The notes below the pieces were generated by a model. That model saw only the letters and a list, made by a program, of their open reading frames with translations. It was not told the DNA's origin and ran no database searches. A stretch of 64,000 bases of DNA, taken from contig NZ_VFOM01000001.1 in NCBI RefSeq assembly GCF_006716125.1, positions 1,860,001 to 1,924,000 of the forward strand, given 5' to 3'. Shown here piece by piece: positions 8,645 through 15,730 of the stretch. Origin of the DNA: Homoserinimonas aerilata. GTDB taxonomy: Bacteria > Actinomycetota > Actinomycetes > Actinomycetales > Microbacteriaceae. A program made the translations under genes and the position numbers. The number at the start of each line of letters is the position of its first letter. Position 1 is the stretch's first letter.

Positions 8645-8668
8645 GTGACCCTCGTCCGGGTCACTTTT
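8645..8668 (+). terminator. Intrinsic terminator after the carboxylase beta/epsilon operon
   Basis: Perfect 7-bp stem GTGACCC/GGGTCAC with a 6-base loop, followed by TTTT. It begins 5 bases after the epsilon subunit stop. Confidence 0.7.
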
Positions 8669-8800
8669 GACCCCTTGTACCCCGATTGCGGGGTGCGATT
8701 CGGCGGAATAGGGCAAAAATTCGTCAATTTTGTACCCCGAACGTCCCCCAAAATGACGACTTTCATGTAGTCTCAAATCACTGCAGTATTGATTGTGCTA
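8669..8800. promoter_or_regulatory. AT-richer regulatory-looking stretch with direct repeats
   Basis: Part of the 339-bp gap between the convergent epsilon-subunit and PKD-protein genes. It holds an 11-bp direct repeat TTGTACCCCGA (8675-8685 and 8730-8740, 55 bp apart), an ACCCCG/CGGGGT palindrome at 8679-8694 overlapping the first copy, and an AAAATT/AATTTT palindrome near 8715-8730. No convincing reading frame is present. Confidence 0.4.
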
Positions 8801-8823
8801 GGTGTCACTCTAAGAGTCACACC
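8801..8823. promoter_or_regulatory. Operator-like 23-bp palindrome
   Basis: Arms GGTGTCACTCT and AGAGTCACACC around a single central A, with one mismatched pair. A TTGATT (8789) to TAAGAG (8811) pair spaced by 16 bases overlaps it and could be a plus-strand promoter. The binding protein is unknown. Confidence 0.4.
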
Positions 8824-8943
8824 ACCATCCATTAGCCGACTAGGGTAAGCGGGCCAATGGATTGGGGGCGAGTCAGGGCGATATTCGGGTTATCGCCCTG
8901 ACTCGGGGTTTCAGGGCCGGGAGCATCGCTCCCGGCCCTTTCT
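8824..8943 (+). ncRNA. Candidate structured non-coding RNA ending in an intrinsic terminator
   Basis: Three stems follow each other: an imperfect CCATCCATT/AATGGATTGG pairing (about 8825-8864), a perfect 15-bp stem with a 7-base TTCGGGT loop (8869-8883 with 8891-8905), and the terminator stem at 8913-8939. A TAGGGT box at 8841 or the TTGATT/TAAGAG pair near 8790 could start it. The U-rich side shows transcription on the plus strand, although the carboxylase operon already has its own terminator at 8645. A 14-codon frame (8857-8901) spans the main hairpin, so a leader peptide is an alternative. No known RNA family is recognised. Confidence 0.5.
8913..8943 (+). terminator. Strong intrinsic terminator
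   Basis: A 12-bp stem (AGGGCCGGGAGC/GCTCCCGGCCCT) with a 3-base ATC loop runs directly into TTTCT. The opposite strand has no U-run, so it acts on plus-strand transcripts. Confidence 0.75.
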
Positions 8944-8978
8944 CCTTGCCCCGTTTGTCCCCCGGTGCGGGTTCGCCC

Positions 8979-9830
8979 TCAGGGAACGAGGCAGCCCGGA
9001 CCACCCGGACTCTGCCGACAGTCCTCATCCACCAGCACCGTCCTGACCGTGTATGCCCTGGCCGTGATGGGCTCGGATGTGACGCGCACCGTGCCCGGGA
9101 TCCCCACCCAGTCGGCACCCGCGTAGCGATACTCGGCCGTGTGGAAGCTGGTGAGCACAATCTGGTAGCTACCGCGCTGCGTGTAGACGTGGCTGGCGGG
9201 CGTCTGTGCGAACTCCGCCACCCGCAGCGACTCCCACGACCCTCCGGCCGTCTCGAGCAGCGCATCGCTGCCGTCCCCGTACGACCAGCCGTAGCCGATC
9301 GGTGTGAAGCGCACGGTCGCCTGCTGCCCGAGCAGAACGCCGTCGACGGTGTGGGCGGATGCTTCGGCATAGAAGTTCGTCTCCAACCCCACCACCATCC
9401 ACCCAGCGGGCTGCATCCGCGGAACAGCCTCCTGCGCGCGGAACGACGCGATGTCGGCCAACGTCACCGCCGCCGGGTCGTCAGGCACAGCCACCCGCGC
9501 CTGCGGGCTCACCGCCTCGAACTGCATGCGCCGCTGATACTGCTCGGCCGACTCACCCGGCTGCCGCTCCCACCACTCGAGCACGACCCACGGGGCACTC
9601 CGGCCGGGCAGCTTGCCTGCGCCCCCGGGGCTCGCAGCGCCTGGACCCGCCGGGGTCTCCGCCCTCAGCGTCGCCCCACCGACGTCGACATCGGCGGTCA
9701 CCTTCTGTGCGCAAATTCCGAGCCTCTCGGCCTGATAACTACACCCAGCAGCGGTTGCCATCTGCGGCACAACCACGCCAACCATCATGACTATGGCGCT
9801 CGCACCCAGAGCAATCAAGAATCTCAGCAC
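8979..9830 (-). CDS. Secreted PKD-like domain protein of unknown function
   Basis: The 283-residue product starts with a signal peptide (about residues 1-28, hydrophobic, ending ATAA), so it is exported. The C-terminal half carries a PKD/Ig-like fold signature: GYGWSYGDGS near residue 190, then ASHVYTQRGSYQIVLTS, the aromatic-GDG and HxY..xGxY pattern of PKD domains, which usually mediate binding at the cell surface. GTG 9830 is preferred because AAAGGGG precedes it by 5 bases; it overlaps the upstream lipoprotein stop by 7 bases. In-frame ATG 9848 and TTG 9857 are alternatives. Cys residues near the N- and C-termini could form a disulphide. The function is unknown. Confidence 0.75.
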   Translation of the reverse strand: MLRFLIALGASAIVMMVGVVVPQMATAAGCSYQAERLGICAQKVTADVDVGGATLRAETPAGPGAASPGGAGKLPGRSAPWVVLEWWERQPGESAEQYQRRMQFEAVSPQARVAVPDDPAAVTLADIASFRAQEAVPRMQPAGWMVVGLETNFYAEASAHTVDGVLLGQQATVRFTPIGYGWSYGDGSDALLETAGGSWESLRVAEFAQTPASHVYTQRGSYQIVLTSFHTAEYRYAGADWVGIPGTVRVTSEPITARAYTVRTVLVDEDCRQSPGGPGCLVP

Positions 9831-10405
9831 AGCGACCCCTTTCCCCATTTTTCCCAAGCCGCAACTTTGAGCGAGCTTTCGGGGGCCGCTTCAAAAGTCA
9901 CTTCCACCGTCGTGTTCGGTTCGGTGGTGCCGATGCGCTCGCCTGAACCGTCGACAAGCATTGACTCGTCGTAGTCGATGCACGCGTAGATCATCACCGA
10001 CGTCGTTGACCCTTGTAGGAACATCTGCTGGAATCTGGTCGCGGAGACAGCGGAAATTCCCTCCTGTCTCACTCCGAGATCTCTCATCTCCGCGTAACCA
10101 GCCAGCTCCACCTCGAGCCACTTCTCCGTAACCAGCGGGGCAATTCGTTCTGGGTCAGCCGCCCCCTCCTGAAGAATCAGGTCGGCCATGGCTAGATAGT
10201 CTTCCAACACCTTCTCCGCCGCCGCGAGCGCCTCCTCCTCAGAGGCGAAGGCCACAGCGGGGGCCTGCGGGCTCGGGGTGGCCTGCGGGGCTGCCGGCGT
10301 GCATCCGTTGATCAGCAACAGCACCAGCAGGAAGAGCGCGAGGAGACTCGCGACGAGCACGACGCGAGCACGGGAGCGCGTCGAGGCGGCAGGGCGTGGG
10401 GGCAT
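9824..10405 (-). CDS. Putative lipoprotein of unknown function
   Basis: The 193-residue product has a basic N-terminus, a hydrophobic helix (about residues 15-32) and a lipobox LINGC with the modifiable cysteine at residue 35. A Pro/Ala linker and a soluble domain of about 150 residues follow, with no motif I can assign; it contains an EEEALAAAEKVLEDYL helix and a beta-rich end. It overlaps the PKD-like gene downstream by 7 bases, so the two are probably made together and may work together outside the membrane. A TACCGT box 6 bases before the ATG suggests a leaderless promoter separate from the sensor genes upstream. Confidence 0.75.
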   Translation of the reverse strand: MPPRPAASTRSRARVVLVASLLALFLLVLLLINGCTPAAPQATPSPQAPAVAFASEEEALAAAEKVLEDYLAMADLILQEGAADPERIAPLVTEKWLEVELAGYAEMRDLGVRQEGISAVSATRFQQMFLQGSTTSVMIYACIDYDESMLVDGSGERIGTTEPNTTVEVTFEAAPESSLKVAAWEKWGKGSLC

Positions 10406-10411
10406 GCCGTG

Positions 10412-10417
10412 ACGGTA
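10412..10417 (-). promoter_or_regulatory. Putative -10 box for the leaderless lipoprotein gene
   Basis: TACCGT on the minus strand, 6 bases before the ATG at 10405. Confidence 0.5.
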
Positions 10418-10517
10418 GCGGATTCGCGGATCGGGCAGCGAAAGTTTTCCACAGCCGGGGCAGGCAGCAAACGCTGGACGCGCAGCAGGCACCGCGAACG
10501 CAGCGAGAGGCCGCCGC

Positions 10518-11555
10518 TCAGACCGTGCGCGGGATCTCGAGCCAGAGTTCGATGTCGGGATCGTCACTCTCGTCGTTGCCGTTGCCCGCGGAGTGGCCGA
10601 GCAGGTTGACGCCGCTGGAGGCGAGCCCGACGACGGTGACGGCCGTGTCGGAGCCGGGCGGCACCGTGCGCACCACGATGGTCTCGGCCTTGCTCCTGCC
10701 GATCGCGCGGGCGACCTCCGCGCGGATGCGCCCCTGGTCGCCCTCGGCCAGATCATCGAGCCCGCCCTCATCGAGCAGGTTCACCGTCGCGCCCCTCCTG
10801 CGGGCGATCATCACCTGCTCCCGCACGGCGTCGCTCAGCAGCGTGCGCCCGCGGATCTCGTCACGGATGGCAGCCTCCAGGAAGAGGCACTCCTGCCGAT
10901 GCCCCGGCGTCAACTGCGCGCCCGTCGCCACGATGTGCCGCAGCATCGGCAACGCCATGCGCCCCGTCTTCTCGAGCCGGAACTGCCGCTCGAACAGGTG
11001 CGCCTCCTGCGCCGCCTGCCACTCGGCCGTCTCCCGTTCTGCGACGGCGTAGGCCCGCGCATCCTTCTCCGCCTTGCGCAGCGACGACTGCAGCATGTGA
11101 GACACGCCCACCCACAGCACGCTGCCGAACACGCCCAGAAGGCCCAGCGCGCCCGGCCCCGCCCACAGGATCGTGTGCACGACGAGCGCCGCAACACCCA
11201 ACCACGCCAGCAGCAGGTGGCCGCGCGCCGAGATGAACACCATCAGCGCGCCGACGCCCGCCACATACCAGGTCGAATAGTCGGACCCGAGCGGGCGGCC
11301 CAGGTCGAGCTGACTGGCCACCATGATCGGCAGGGCGATGCTGACGGCCACCGCGCCCAGGGCGACGACGAATGACATCCGCTTCGACAGCGGGGCCAGG
11401 CAGGCGATGCTCGCCACCGCGAACAGGCCCATCGCCGCGAAATAGAGCGGCGGGTTCGAGCCCGAGTCCACGGAGGAGAGCGCCAGCACCAGAAGGTAGC
11501 CGGCGAAGACGGCACCGAGGCCGACGATCACGTAGCGGGGCACGGCGATGTTCAC
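10518..11555 (-). CDS. Membrane protein resembling a degenerate histidine kinase
   Basis: The 345-residue product has five or six hydrophobic segments in its first 175 residues. A helical region follows (SSLRKAEKDARAYAVAERETAEWQAAQEAHLFERQF), then a C-terminal domain positioned like a kinase ATPase domain but without recognisable N-box or DxGxG motifs. AAIRDEIRGR occupies the region where a kinase core would begin. The GTG start overlaps the stop of the true kinase upstream as GTGA, with a GAAGGGA ribosome site. Placement and layout suggest a partner or regulator of that kinase. Catalytic activity is doubtful. Confidence 0.65.
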   Translation of the reverse strand: MNIAVPRYVIVGLGAVFAGYLLVLALSSVDSGSNPPLYFAAMGLFAVASIACLAPLSKRMSFVVALGAVAVSIALPIMVASQLDLGRPLGSDYSTWYVAGVGALMVFISARGHLLLAWLGVAALVVHTILWAGPGALGLLGVFGSVLWVGVSHMLQSSLRKAEKDARAYAVAERETAEWQAAQEAHLFERQFRLEKTGRMALPMLRHIVATGAQLTPGHRQECLFLEAAIRDEIRGRTLLSDAVREQVMIARRRGATVNLLDEGGLDDLAEGDQGRIRAEVARAIGRSKAETIVVRTVPPGSDTAVTVVGLASSGVNLLGHSAGNGNDESDDPDIELWLEIPRTV

Positions 11556-12856
11556 GACGGATTCCCTTCTGGGCCGACGAGAACGGATGCCGCACCGCCT
11601 GGCGTCGGGAGAACATCCGCCGGCCACCGCAGCCGCACCACCGTGCCCTCGCCCGGGCGCGAGACGATCTCGACAGACCCCCCGGCCCCCGACATCCGCT
11701 CAAGGATCGACACCCGGACGCCCAGCCGTTCGGCAGGAATGCCCCGCAGATCGAAGCCGACACCGGTGTCTCCCACCTCGATCAGGATGCCGCCCGCATC
11801 CGACTCCTCCGCCGTCACCCAACGCTCGACACTGCCCTCCCCCGCATGCTGGAGGCTGTTCACCATCGCCTGCAGGGTCGCCGCGACCACGGCGTCGGCC
11901 GCCAACGCCGGCAGCGTGCCCGTCAACGCGGCCCTCTGATTGAGGTGGAACGGCATCGTCATGCCGCCCCTCGCCTCCGATATGCGGTCGACGACCGAGC
12001 GGATGTCCACAGTCGCGTCATCATCGGGAGCCGCCGCCTCCGCCTCCCGGAGGTGGGCGATCGCGTTGCGCGCCAACGTCGCCGCCAGCTCGCGCTGCTC
12101 GGCGGTGTCGGCCCGGCCCGCCGTGAGGAACGCGGTGAGCACACTGTCGTGCACGATCGAGTCGACCTGCACCCGCTCCACCTCGGTGGCGTGCTCGCGC
12201 ACCGCCCGACCGTAGCGTTCGAGCGCCGTCGCCTGCGCGGCATCGACGGAGGCGGCCGCCGAGCGCAGCATCGTGATGATCACGAGCACCGCACCGCCCA
12301 GCAGGATCGCGTACAGCACGTCGAGCCCGACAAGGCCCAGGGGCGCCGACCCACCGTACGGGCTGGCGCGCACGACCCCGTACAGGGCCGGGGCGAGCGC
12401 AAGATAGGCGGTCGCCACCCACACCGGGAACGCGACCGCCGCCGCCGCCGTCGCAACCGTCATCAGGAACCACAGCCACGGCCGGTCGTCAGACCCCCAC
12501 GAGGGGCCGGCGATCGAGGGAACCCACAACACCAGCAACAGCAGGAACACTGCGGCCAGCACCGCATTCACGGTGCGAACGCCGACCCGCGCGATCGCGG
12601 CGACGACGGCGAGCAGGAGCAGGCCGTAGAAACTGATCGCGGTGCCCGCCCACCAGCTCGGCTCCACGAACGGCTGCTGAGCGAACAGCGCCGGCACCGC
12701 CTGAGCCCCGAAGAGCAGACCGAACGCGGCCACCGCACGAGAAATGACGACCTCGAGGCGGGCCCCATTCACCGGCCGACGGCGCGACGGCATCCCAAGA
12801 GGTGCGCCCGACCTCGACACGGTCAGACGAGGAGACGGATGCCCGTCAGTCGTCAT
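11552..12856 (-). CDS. Sensor histidine kinase
   Basis: The 434-residue membrane kinase has about six hydrophobic segments between residues 35 and 200. A linker helix follows, then a phosphoacceptor region with His at residue 236 in SIVHDSVLTAF, and an ATPase domain with the N-box-like NSLQHAG, GDTGVGFD (G1) and RLGVRVSILERM (G2). No separate sensing domain is visible, so the signal is probably sensed in or at the membrane. The ATG at 12856 overlaps the response-regulator stop by 11 bases; a further in-frame ATG lies at 12865. Gene order is regulator, kinase, degenerate kinase, which makes this the phosphodonor for the LuxR-type regulator. Confidence 0.85.
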   Translation of the reverse strand: MTTDGHPSPRLTVSRSGAPLGMPSRRRPVNGARLEVVISRAVAAFGLLFGAQAVPALFAQQPFVEPSWWAGTAISFYGLLLLAVVAAIARVGVRTVNAVLAAVFLLLLVLWVPSIAGPSWGSDDRPWLWFLMTVATAAAAVAFPVWVATAYLALAPALYGVVRASPYGGSAPLGLVGLDVLYAILLGGAVLVIITMLRSAAASVDAAQATALERYGRAVREHATEVERVQVDSIVHDSVLTAFLTAGRADTAEQRELAATLARNAIAHLREAEAAAPDDDATVDIRSVVDRISEARGGMTMPFHLNQRAALTGTLPALAADAVVAATLQAMVNSLQHAGEGSVERWVTAEESDAGGILIEVGDTGVGFDLRGIPAERLGVRVSILERMSGAGGSVEIVSRPGEGTVVRLRWPADVLPTPGGAASVLVGPEGNPS

Positions 12857-13523
12857 CGACGCCATCGGCGTCCATACCCGGCAGAATGCCGTCCTCGACG
12901 GCCCTCCGCAGCAGATCCACCTTGGTCGGTGCGGGGCGACCCACCTCCACATACTTCATGCGGATGCGGTCCAGATACTCACGAGCCGTCGAATAGCCGA
13001 TACCCAGCTGCTCGGCGGCGTGCTTCAACGGCAGCCCGGAGGCGTACAGGTGCAGGATCTCACGCTCACGCCGGCCCAGCTGCGCCTTCGCGAAGTCACT
13101 GTCCGCATCGATCGCGGTCGCCCACTCCAGGTTGTTGAGCACATCCCCGCGCGCGACCGTCTCGATGGCCGTCATCACGATCTGTGTCGCCGCAGACTTC
13201 GGGATGACCCCTGCCGCGCCCGCGGCGAGCGCCTCGCGAACCAGTGCGACCCGGTCGGCGATGCTGTGCACCAGCACGGCGGACCCGGTGGCCTGCACCC
13301 GCTTCACATTCTGGGTGACCGTCGAACCGTCACCGATCGACAGATCCAACACGACGACGTCGTTCTCGCGACCGAGGAGGTTCTCCTCGAACTCCTGAAC
13401 GGATGCGGCGGCCGTCACGAAATCGAAGCCCGCCTCGAGACAGGCGGCCCGAAGGCCGAGCCGAACCGACTCGTGGTCGTCGACGACGGAAACGCGGATA
13501 GGGGGCCGGGTGGTGTCGCTCAT
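12846..13523 (-). CDS. LuxR-family response regulator
   Basis: The 225-residue regulator has a receiver domain (residues about 10-125), with acidic residues DD at 15-16, the phosphorylated Asp at 60 in VVVLDLSIGDG and Lys 109 in VIPKSAA. A LuxR-type helix-turn-helix follows (LGRREREILHLYASGLPLKHAAEQLGI and STAREYLDRIR). It heads a minus-strand operon with the two membrane kinase-like proteins and is their likely output. Its target genes are not evident; the lipoprotein/PKD gene pair and the structured gap at 8.7-8.9 kb are the nearest candidates. Confidence 0.9.
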   Translation of the reverse strand: MSDTTRPPIRVSVVDDHESVRLGLRAACLEAGFDFVTAAASVQEFEENLLGRENDVVVLDLSIGDGSTVTQNVKRVQATGSAVLVHSIADRVALVREALAAGAAGVIPKSAATQIVMTAIETVARGDVLNNLEWATAIDADSDFAKAQLGRREREILHLYASGLPLKHAAEQLGIGYSTAREYLDRIRMKYVEVGRPAPTKVDLLRRAVEDGILPGMDADGVDDD

Positions 13524-13614
13524 CGCGTACGGGTCTCGCTCTCTGTGCCGTGGAACTCACGCCAAGCAGGGGCTCCCGTGGGGGTCCGGGAATTGCCGCC
13601 ACCGTGCGCATCCC

Positions 13615-13620
13615 ATTCTA
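13615..13620 (-). promoter_or_regulatory. Putative -10 box for the two-component operon
   Basis: TAGAAT on the minus strand, about 90 bases upstream of the regulator ATG at 13523. It would give a leadered transcript. Confidence 0.35.
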
Positions 13621-13679
13621 CCGACGCGACGACACCATTCGACGGCCAAAGCGTGCGCGGTCACGCTGCGCGTCACAGA

Positions 13680-14912
13680 TCAGCCGGCCGGCACCAGGGT
13701 CGCGACAGCCTCGACATGGTGCGTGTTCGGGAACAGATCGAACGCCCGCAGGCGCGACAACTCCCAGCCCCGCTCGCGCAGAAGCGCCACATCGCGGGCC
13801 AGCGCCACAGGATCACAGGCCACATAGACGATCTGCGCCGGCTCCAGCCCGACCAGATGATCCACGACCTCCTTGCCTGCACCCGACCGCGGCGGATCCA
13901 GCACCACCGTCGCACCCCGCCACGACGTGGCCGAGCCGCGCAGACCCTGCAGGTACCGGTCCACGCGCGACGTGACCGCCTGCGACCCCAGCCACTCGAC
14001 CAGGTTCGACGCGGCATGATCGGTGGCCAACGCATCCGATTCAACCGTCGTGATGCGGGTCGTCGGGCCGAAACGGTCCGCGACGGCGGCCGCCAGAAGA
14101 CCCACACCCCCATACAGATCATGATTGGATGCCCGCGGGTCGAACAGATCGCCATCGATCGCATCCTGCACGGCAGAGGTCAGCGTCTGCGCCGCACCGT
14201 GGTGCACCTGCCAGAAGCCGCGCACATCCACCGCGAACTCGCGCTCACCCACCAGCTCCGTCACCCTGTGCGGCTTCGGGCGCCCCTTCGACGTCGAATC
14301 GCCCGCCAGAACGAAGGCGTTGCTGCCCGACGGCGCAACGATGTCGACATGCGTCGCGCCATTGAAGCGCTCATCGAGCGGGGTCAGGCGCGCCACCTCG
14401 GGCGACGCCAGCGGCACACTGTCGACAGGGATCACCGTGTGCGAGCGGGCCGCAAAGGGGCCCAGCGTGCCATCCTTCGCCACATGCAGGCGCAGGCGCG
14501 TGCGCCAGCCGGTACCGTCGGGCTCGCCATCGATCGCCTCCACCCGCACATCACTGTCGACGCCCGCCATGCGCTGTAGGGCATCCGCCAGCACCTGACG
14601 CTTGAGCTCCCGCTGGTGGCCGGGAGCGATATGACCGAACTCGGCACCACCCGCCCGCCGCTCGGGGGCGCGGTCGACGGAAGCCTCCGCCCACACGTGC
14701 GGCTGCCGGTGCTCACTCGGCGACACCACCGACACCGTCTCGGCACGCCAGAACGACTTCTTCGCATCATCCGTCACCCGCACCAGAACCCGCTCACCCG
14801 GGATGGCGTCGGCGACGAACACAACGCGCCCCTCATGGCGGGCCACCGAGATACCGCCATGCGCGATATTGGTAACGTCGACCTCGAACTCCGCACCCAG
14901 CATTTCACCCAT
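13680..14912 (-). CDS. TrmA/RumA-family RNA (uracil-5) methyltransferase
   Basis: The family methylates C5 of uridine in rRNA or tRNA. The 410-residue product has an N-terminal TRAM-like RNA-binding domain (about residues 5-60, DVTNIAHGGISVARHEGRVVFV). The C-terminal SAM domain has DLYGGVGLLAAAVA, VVLDPPRSGAGKEVV, the catalytic cysteine in YVACDPVALARD and LFPNTHHVEAVATL. The iron-sulfur cysteines of some RumA members are absent. A TATGCT box 6 bases before the ATG indicates a leaderless start, and the promoter region overlaps that of the divergent maf gene, 20 bases away. The exact RNA target cannot be told from the sequence. Confidence 0.9.
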   Translation of the reverse strand: MGEMLGAEFEVDVTNIAHGGISVARHEGRVVFVADAIPGERVLVRVTDDAKKSFWRAETVSVVSPSEHRQPHVWAEASVDRAPERRAGGAEFGHIAPGHQRELKRQVLADALQRMAGVDSDVRVEAIDGEPDGTGWRTRLRLHVAKDGTLGPFAARSHTVIPVDSVPLASPEVARLTPLDERFNGATHVDIVAPSGSNAFVLAGDSTSKGRPKPHRVTELVGEREFAVDVRGFWQVHHGAAQTLTSAVQDAIDGDLFDPRASNHDLYGGVGLLAAAVADRFGPTTRITTVESDALATDHAASNLVEWLGSQAVTSRVDRYLQGLRGSATSWRGATVVLDPPRSGAGKEVVDHLVGLEPAQIVYVACDPVALARDVALLRERGWELSRLRAFDLFPNTHHVEAVATLVPAG

Positions 14913-14918
14913 CCCTCG

Positions 14919-14924
14919 AGCATA
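14919..14924 (-). promoter_or_regulatory. Putative -10 box for the leaderless RNA methyltransferase gene
   Basis: TATGCT on the minus strand, 6 bases before the ATG at 14912. It lies in the 20-bp gap shared with maf. Confidence 0.5.
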
Positions 14925-14932
14925 GGAGCACC

Positions 14933-15622
14933 GTGCTGACAGAGAACACAGCGCCCGCCGCGGGCTTTGAGGGTGGCGTGCGCCTGTACCTCGCCTCCAC
15001 CTCGCCGGCCCGGCTCGCCACGCTGCGCGCCGCCGGCATCGAACCGGCCGGCCTGATCAGCCCCGGCGTCGACGAGGACGCCGTCGTCGAGGCGCTCTCT
15101 GTGGGGCGCGCACCGCTCAGCGCGGCCGAAGTCGTCGGCGAACTCGCCAGGGCGAAGGCGGAGGCCGTCATCGGGCAGCTCGTCGACGGCGAACCCATCG
15201 ACGGCTTCATCCTCGGCGGCGACTCGGCATTCGAACTCGACGGCGACGTGCTCGGCAAACCGCACACCGCATCCGTCGCCCGCGAACGCTGGGCGAAAAT
15301 GGTCGGCCGCACCGGCGTGCTGCACTCCGGGCACTGGCTCATCGACCACCGCGGCGGGGTCGTGGGCGAGGCCGCCGGCATCGTCGAGGACGCCGCCGTC
15401 ACGTTCGCCTCCGATGTGGACACCGACGAGATCGACGCCTACATCGCCACGCGCGAGCCGCTCAGCGTCGCCGGGGCATTCACGATCGACAGCCTCGGCC
15501 AGGCGTTCATCAGCCACATCGACGGCAACCCGAGCACCGTCATCGGGCTGTCCGTGCCGGCGCTGCGCGGCCTGCTGCGCACACACTTCGGCGTCGCGTG
15601 GCCGCGGCTCTGGAACCGCTGA
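14933..15622 (+). CDS. Maf family nucleotide pyrophosphatase
   Basis: Maf proteins hydrolyse non-canonical or selected nucleoside triphosphates to monophosphates and are linked to cell-division control. The 229-residue product has the N-terminal LYLASTSPARLATLRAAGI motif (residues about 17-36), the ILGGDSAFELDGDVLGKP block near residue 93 and the late EPLSVAGAFTIDSLGQAF block. In the last, Ala/Thr replace some residues usual in dTTPase-type Maf, so substrate preference is uncertain. GTG 14933 is preceded by GGAG 5-8 bases upstream. The gene sits between carboxylase subunit genes, an arrangement common in actinobacteria. Confidence 0.9.
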   Translation: MLTENTAPAAGFEGGVRLYLASTSPARLATLRAAGIEPAGLISPGVDEDAVVEALSVGRAPLSAAEVVGELARAKAEAVIGQLVDGEPIDGFILGGDSAFELDGDVLGKPHTASVARERWAKMVGRTGVLHSGHWLIDHRGGVVGEAAGIVEDAAVTFASDVDTDEIDAYIATREPLSVAGAFTIDSLGQAFISHIDGNPSTVIGLSVPALRGLLRTHFGVAWPRLWNR

Positions 15623-15716
15623 CGCGCGCCTGCCCGTGGCCGCGCTTGTAGACAGGCACAGCGTGGCATCCGCCATTTTTGTGGGGCTTGGCCAAAAACG
15701 GAGCCAAAGGGCCGAA

Positions 15717-15722
15717 TAAGCT
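15717..15722 (+). promoter_or_regulatory. Putative -10 box for the carboxylase alpha gene
   Basis: TAAGCT, 8 bases before the ATG at 15731. Confidence 0.4.
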
Positions 15723-15730
15723 AGAGAACT

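Noticed and set aside
8943..8979. Hairpin at 8913-8939 as terminator of the PKD-protein operon
   Set aside because: On the minus strand it is followed by GAAACCCC, not a U-run, so it works for plus-strand transcripts.
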